A stretch of DNA of 64,000 bases, from positions 1-64,000 of the forward strand of contig CAJUKT010000042.1 in NCBI GenBank assembly GCA_910587255.1, read 5' to 3'. Below the pieces are notes generated by a model. It was not told where the DNA came from. It made no database searches and worked only from the letters and a program-made list of their open reading frames with translations. Of this stretch, positions 60,985 through 64,000 are shown piece by piece. The DNA comes from an uncultured Oscillospiraceae bacterium (GTDB taxonomy: Bacteria; Bacillota; Clostridia; Oscillospirales; Oscillospiraceae). The stretch's first letter is position 1. Each line of letters opens with the position of its first letter. The position numbers were made by a program, and so were the translations under genes.

Positions 60985-62037
60985 GTGGGACTGCAAGTGC
61001 GGATTCGTAAAAAGCTGGGGGATTTCCTTCTTGACACAGCATTTGAAACGGATGGGGCGCGGCCTGAAGTGATGGGGCTGCTGGGGGCCTCGGGCTGCGG
61101 GAAAAGCTGCACCCTGAAGTGTATTGCCGGAATTGAAAGGCCGGACTGGGGGTACATTGTGCTGGACGGCGTGACGCTGTTCGACTCGGAGAAAAAGATC
61201 GACCTGCCGCCGCAAAAGAGAAGGGTTGGGTATCTCTTCCAAAGCTATGGGCTGTTTCCTAATATGACGGTAGAACAAAATATCCTCTGCGGAATGGTGG
61301 GAGAAAAGAACCCGGGGGCGAGAAAAGCGGAATTGGGGCGGGTTCTTTCTGTGATGCAGCTGGAGGGGCTGGAAGGCCGCCGGCCCCGCCAGCTTTCCGG
61401 CGGCCAGGCGCAGCGGGTTGCGCTGGCGCGCATTCTGGTGAACAGGCCCCGGCTGCTTATGCTGGACGAGCCCTTCAGTGCCTTGGACAGCCACCTTCGG
61501 GAGAAGCTGCAATTCCGGGTGAAGGAGATTTTAGAGGATTTTGGGCGCACGGTGCTGGTGGTTACCCACAGCCGGGATGAGGTATATCATCTGTGCCGCC
61601 GCGCGGCGGTAATGGACAAGGGCCGTCTGTTGACGCTCAAAGACACCAAGACGCTGTTTGCGGACCCTGAAAGTGTCTGCGCGGCGCGGCTTACCGGCTG
61701 TAAAAACATTGCTTCGGCGCACAAGAGCGGCGAATACGAAGTGGAGGTGCCGGACTGGGGGATTCGCCTGCAAACTGCCCAGCCGGTACGGGAGGGGCTG
61801 CGGGCTGTGGGTATCCGCGCTCACCGCTTCAATGCCGGGGCAAAACGGAATCGTGCCGCAGTCAAATGCCTGCGGGAGATGGAGGAGCCGTTTGGGCGGA
61901 TTGTGGAGTTTCGCTGGGAGGCCCAGCCGGCTCATTCTGCGGCGCTGTGGTGGCGGGAGCCGAAAGACTGCGGGGTTTGTGGGTTCCCGGATGGTCTGGG
62001 TGTGGAGCCGGATGATGTGCTGCTGCTGTATGAATGA
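60985..62037 (+). CDS. modC: Molybdate ABC transporter ATP-binding protein ModC
   Basis: A 350-aa ATPase. Walker A is GASGCGKSC (Cys in place of the usual final Thr), the signature LSGGQAQRVALARIL and Walker B LMLDEPFSALDS. The C-terminal 130 residues form a TOBE-like region that in the family binds molybdate and gives feedback inhibition. The GTG at 60985 has AAGGCGGTGA upstream, 4 bp after modB. Confidence 0.92.
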   Translation: MGLQVRIRKKLGDFLLDTAFETDGARPEVMGLLGASGCGKSCTLKCIAGIERPDWGYIVLDGVTLFDSEKKIDLPPQKRRVGYLFQSYGLFPNMTVEQNILCGMVGEKNPGARKAELGRVLSVMQLEGLEGRRPRQLSGGQAQRVALARILVNRPRLLMLDEPFSALDSHLREKLQFRVKEILEDFGRTVLVVTHSRDEVYHLCRRAAVMDKGRLLTLKDTKTLFADPESVCAARLTGCKNIASAHKSGEYEVEVPDWGIRLQTAQPVREGLRAVGIRAHRFNAGAKRNRAAVKCLREMEEPFGRIVEFRWEAQPAHSAALWWREPKDCGVCGFPDGLGVEPDDVLLLYE

Positions 62038-62052
62038 GGGGGGACATAGGCT

Positions 62053-63039
62053 GTGAATGCGTTTTTTGCTGAACTGCTTCGGATGATGGGGGAGCGGCGG
62101 GACGCGGTGCTGGCCGTGGTTGTGGCGAAACAGGGATCGGCTCCCAGGGGCGCCGGCGCTTGGATGCTGGTAAGCGGCGCGGGCCGGGAGGCGGGCAGTA
62201 TCGGCGGGGGCGCGGTGGAGCAGGACGCGGTGAACCACGCGAAAAGCCTGCTGTCGGAGGGGCGCTGCGGTCAAAAAGAGTACTGCCTGTACCCGGATTC
62301 GTCCGATGGGCTGGACGCTGTTTGCGGCGGTAATGTGACGGTCTGCTTCTGGTTTATCGCGTGGGATGACGCGGCGTGGAGCCGCGTTTCCGCCCAGGCG
62401 CTGGAAAAAATTGCTGACCATCGGAGGGCGGGACTGGTACTGGATCTGGGCGGAGGGGCGCCTGCGCTTACGGAGGAAGGAGATGGCGGATACCGGGGTG
62501 AAAGGGATCGCTTTTTTATGAAAGTGTTTGCCGGAGAACGGGCCGTGATCTTTGGAGGCGGGCACTGCGGCCAGGCGCTGGTCCCGATTTTGGCCAGCGT
62601 GGGATTTTGTGTTACGGTGTGCGATGACCGCCCGGATTATGCGGACCCGGGGCTGTTTCCAAAGGCAGAGCGCGTGGTGCTCGGAAGCTACAAGGAGCTT
62701 TGCGAGGGGTTCGGATTGACATCGGAGGACTACGTGGTGGTGATGACCAGCGGGCATGCCTGCGACTTTGAGGTGGAGGAGCGTGCGCTGAGGGTGGGTT
62801 CGGCATATGTGGGTGTGATTGGAAGCCGAACCAAAACGGCGTCCATCAACGCGAGGCTGCGGGAGCGCGGCATATCGGAGGAGGCGATCCGAAGCGTACA
62901 TGCGCCCATTGGCCTGGATATTGGAGCTGTAACACCGCAGGAAATTGCGGTAAGTATTGCGGCGGAGATGATTCGGGTTCGCGCAGAACGGCTGGAGAAG
63001 GCGGGGAGGTCTGAAAAAATGTGCCCCATGTGCGAGTAG
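62053..63039 (+). CDS. XdhC/CoxI-family molybdenum-enzyme maturation protein
   Basis: A 328-aa protein with the N-terminal CoxI motif GSAPRGAGAWMLV and GSIGGGAVE (about 29-57), and a C-terminal Rossmann-like domain (VIFGGGHCGQALVPIL; VGVIGSRTKTASINARLRERG). XdhC proteins bind the cofactor, protect it and add the terminal sulfur before insertion into xanthine dehydrogenase-type enzymes. The last residues contain CPMC, a short Cys pair. The GTG at 62053 follows modC by 15 bp. No target enzyme gene is in the window. Confidence 0.93.
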   Translation: MNAFFAELLRMMGERRDAVLAVVVAKQGSAPRGAGAWMLVSGAGREAGSIGGGAVEQDAVNHAKSLLSEGRCGQKEYCLYPDSSDGLDAVCGGNVTVCFWFIAWDDAAWSRVSAQALEKIADHRRAGLVLDLGGGAPALTEEGDGGYRGERDRFFMKVFAGERAVIFGGGHCGQALVPILASVGFCVTVCDDRPDYADPGLFPKAERVVLGSYKELCEGFGLTSEDYVVVMTSGHACDFEVEERALRVGSAYVGVIGSRTKTASINARLRERGISEEAIRSVHAPIGLDIGAVTPQEIAVSIAAEMIRVRAERLEKAGRSEKMCPMCE

Positions 63040-63124
63040 ACGGGCGGCCGGCTTTGAGTGATGACGGAAATACCACCGCGCAGCATAAAAACCGATCTTG
63101 TGTAGTGTAAATCATGATCTCAAT

Positions 63125-63167
63125 AACCCCCGCCCCGGACAGTTGCAGACTGTCCGGGGCGGGGGTT
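63125..63167 (+). terminator. Terminator hairpin after the molybdenum operon
   Basis: Perfect 19-bp stem (63125-63143 with 63149-63167), 5-nt loop TGCAG, without a T run immediately after. The very stable hairpin would still protect or end the transcript. Confidence 0.65.
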
Positions 63168-63224
63168 GGTGATTTTAGGGCAAAGCCGCCCTGCGCGGGT
63201 GCTTGGCCTAAATGACTGTTTGGT

Positions 63225-64000
63225 TCACTTTTCACAGAGAAAAGATAGGAGATTTTTGTATTCTATGCCGTCGTGGGGGTCTGGAAGAACCTTATCCATA
63301 GACAGGATTACCTTTCGGGAATGGGGGAATTTGACCTGGAGCAGCGGCTTATATTCCCGCTCAAAAAAGTCATCTTTGGAGGAAATGGTTCGGCACACCT
63401 GGTAAAATTCGGTGCGGTCGCCTATCGTGGCGATGAAGTCGAGCTCACCCTTGCCGATTTTGCCGATTTGAACCTGATAACCACGGCTTAGCAATTCAAA
63501 TAGGACGGTGTTCTCCAGCTCGTAGCCCACATCGTCATAATTGTTGGTCAGACCGTGGCGCAGCCCGGTGTCTACGATGTAATGCTTGCTGCGGCTTTTG
63601 AGCTCTCGCTGGGCAAAAATATCGTACCGGGGTATTTTGTAGAAAATATAAGAGTTTTCCAGCGCGGCCAGATAGTTTGCAATGGTGTCGCTGGCAATCT
63701 TGTGTCCGATGGAGGCGAAGTGGTCGCTGATGCTTTTTGGAGAGCCGAGGACACCGATATTTCTCATCATGTACTGGGTGAGGCGCTCGAACATAGGCAT
63801 ATCCTTAATGACATTGTGGCGCATCAGGTCATTGACGAGGATGGTGTAGTAAATGCCCGAGGAGACGGAGCGGGCGACGCGGTCGTCAACCAAGGTTAAA
63901 TTGACGGGCAGCAGGGAGCCGTAGTGAAGGTACTGGGTGAACAGGGCTTCGGCGGAGTGGAAGCCGCGGGGGCCGCAGGCCTCCATATACTCCGAGAAGG
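63225..64000 (-). CDS. DUF4143-containing AAA-like ATPase, 3' part (5' end beyond the window)
   Basis: The reading frame is open to the right edge of the window, so the protein is longer than the 258 or so residues seen. The visible part has FSEYMEACGPRG, the helix-rich linker (YYTILVNDLMRHNVIKD), a winged-helix segment and the PD-(D/E)XK-like DUF4143 core (YIVDTGLRHGL; ELENTVLFELLSRGYQVQIGKIGKGELDFIATIGDRTEFYQV). The missing N terminus should hold the P-loop. Such proteins are common, lone ATPases of unclear role, sometimes linked to mobile DNA or defence. Confidence 0.85.
   Translation of the reverse strand, partial: FSEYMEACGPRGFHSAEALFTQYLHYGSLLPVNLTLVDDRVARSVSSGIYYTILVNDLMRHNVIKDMPMFERLTQYMMRNIGVLGSPKSISDHFASIGHKIASDTIANYLAALENSYIFYKIPRYDIFAQRELKSRSKHYIVDTGLRHGLTNNYDDVGYELENTVLFELLSRGYQVQIGKIGKGELDFIATIGDRTEFYQVCRTISSKDDFFEREYKPLLQVKFPHSRKVILSMDKVLPDPHDGIEYKNLLSFLCEK

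Noticed and set aside
62053..63039. Possible selenoprotein or in-frame UGA in the molybdenum operon
   Set aside because: All genes read through without an internal stop; no SECIS-like element was sought beyond this.
63225..64000. DUF4143 ATPase as part of a defence island
   Set aside because: Only one partial gene is visible and no other defence gene is near; such ATPases are common as single genes.

Overview
The window reads as an ordinary chromosomal segment of a high-GC anaerobic Clostridia, most likely Oscillospiraceae (Flavonifractor/Lawsonibacter-like). Reasons: a GlgC+GlgD glycogen pathway, rubrerythrin, T-box leaders, FeoB-associated Cys-rich and DUF4250 small proteins, and Gram-positive ribosome binding sites. 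The species is an inference from gene content only. Two near-consensus parS palindromes (9266 and 36600) suggest an origin-proximal position.

Layout. 1-342: 5' part of a tRNA-Ser gene (minus strand, cut by the window edge) followed by two degenerate tRNA-Ser 5'-half copies. 677-11977: a complete glycogen synthesis and degradation cluster (glgB-glgC-glgD-glgA, then glgP-glk-pgi) that links glucose-1-P, ADP-glucose, glycogen and fructose-6-P. 12149-19733: YebC, RidA, rubrerythrin, a SUV3-like helicase, an HPr and a membrane-anchored, domain-swapped GH3 enzyme. 19753-23134: methionine uptake (metN, metI, then metQ behind its own Met T-box). 23270-26565: acetyltransferase, membrane protein, XRE and Crp/Fnr regulators. 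26669-30606: leuC-leuD-traX-leuB. 30842-43239: mixed housekeeping genes, a GH13 amylase, a MATE pump and a BceAB-like ABC exporter. 43630-46867: T-box and alaS, whose 3' end is partly duplicated downstream. 47319-52815: small proteins, HIT, a Rieske/FAD oxidoreductase and an ECF sigma/anti-sigma pair with a recognisable ECF promoter. 53009-54352: gdhA. 54808-63039: a nine-gene molybdenum operon covering cofactor synthesis, molybdate transport and XdhC-type maturation, led by a nucleotidyltransferase fused to a ModE-like DNA-binding domain. 63225-64000: 3' part of a DUF4143 ATPase gene.

The most unusual layer lies between the genes. A 160-bp MITE-like family (six copies, 3-bp TAA/TGA target duplications) repeatedly sits on stop codons. 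A second 160-bp element has landed at the predicted start point of the metNI promoter. Two loci carry pairs of about 71-bp repeats spaced 135-140 bp. The molybdenum operon is the best candidate for an under-described system: it joins synthesis, transport, insertion and probable autoregulation in one transcript and has an AT-rich, possibly regulated promoter with a long leader.
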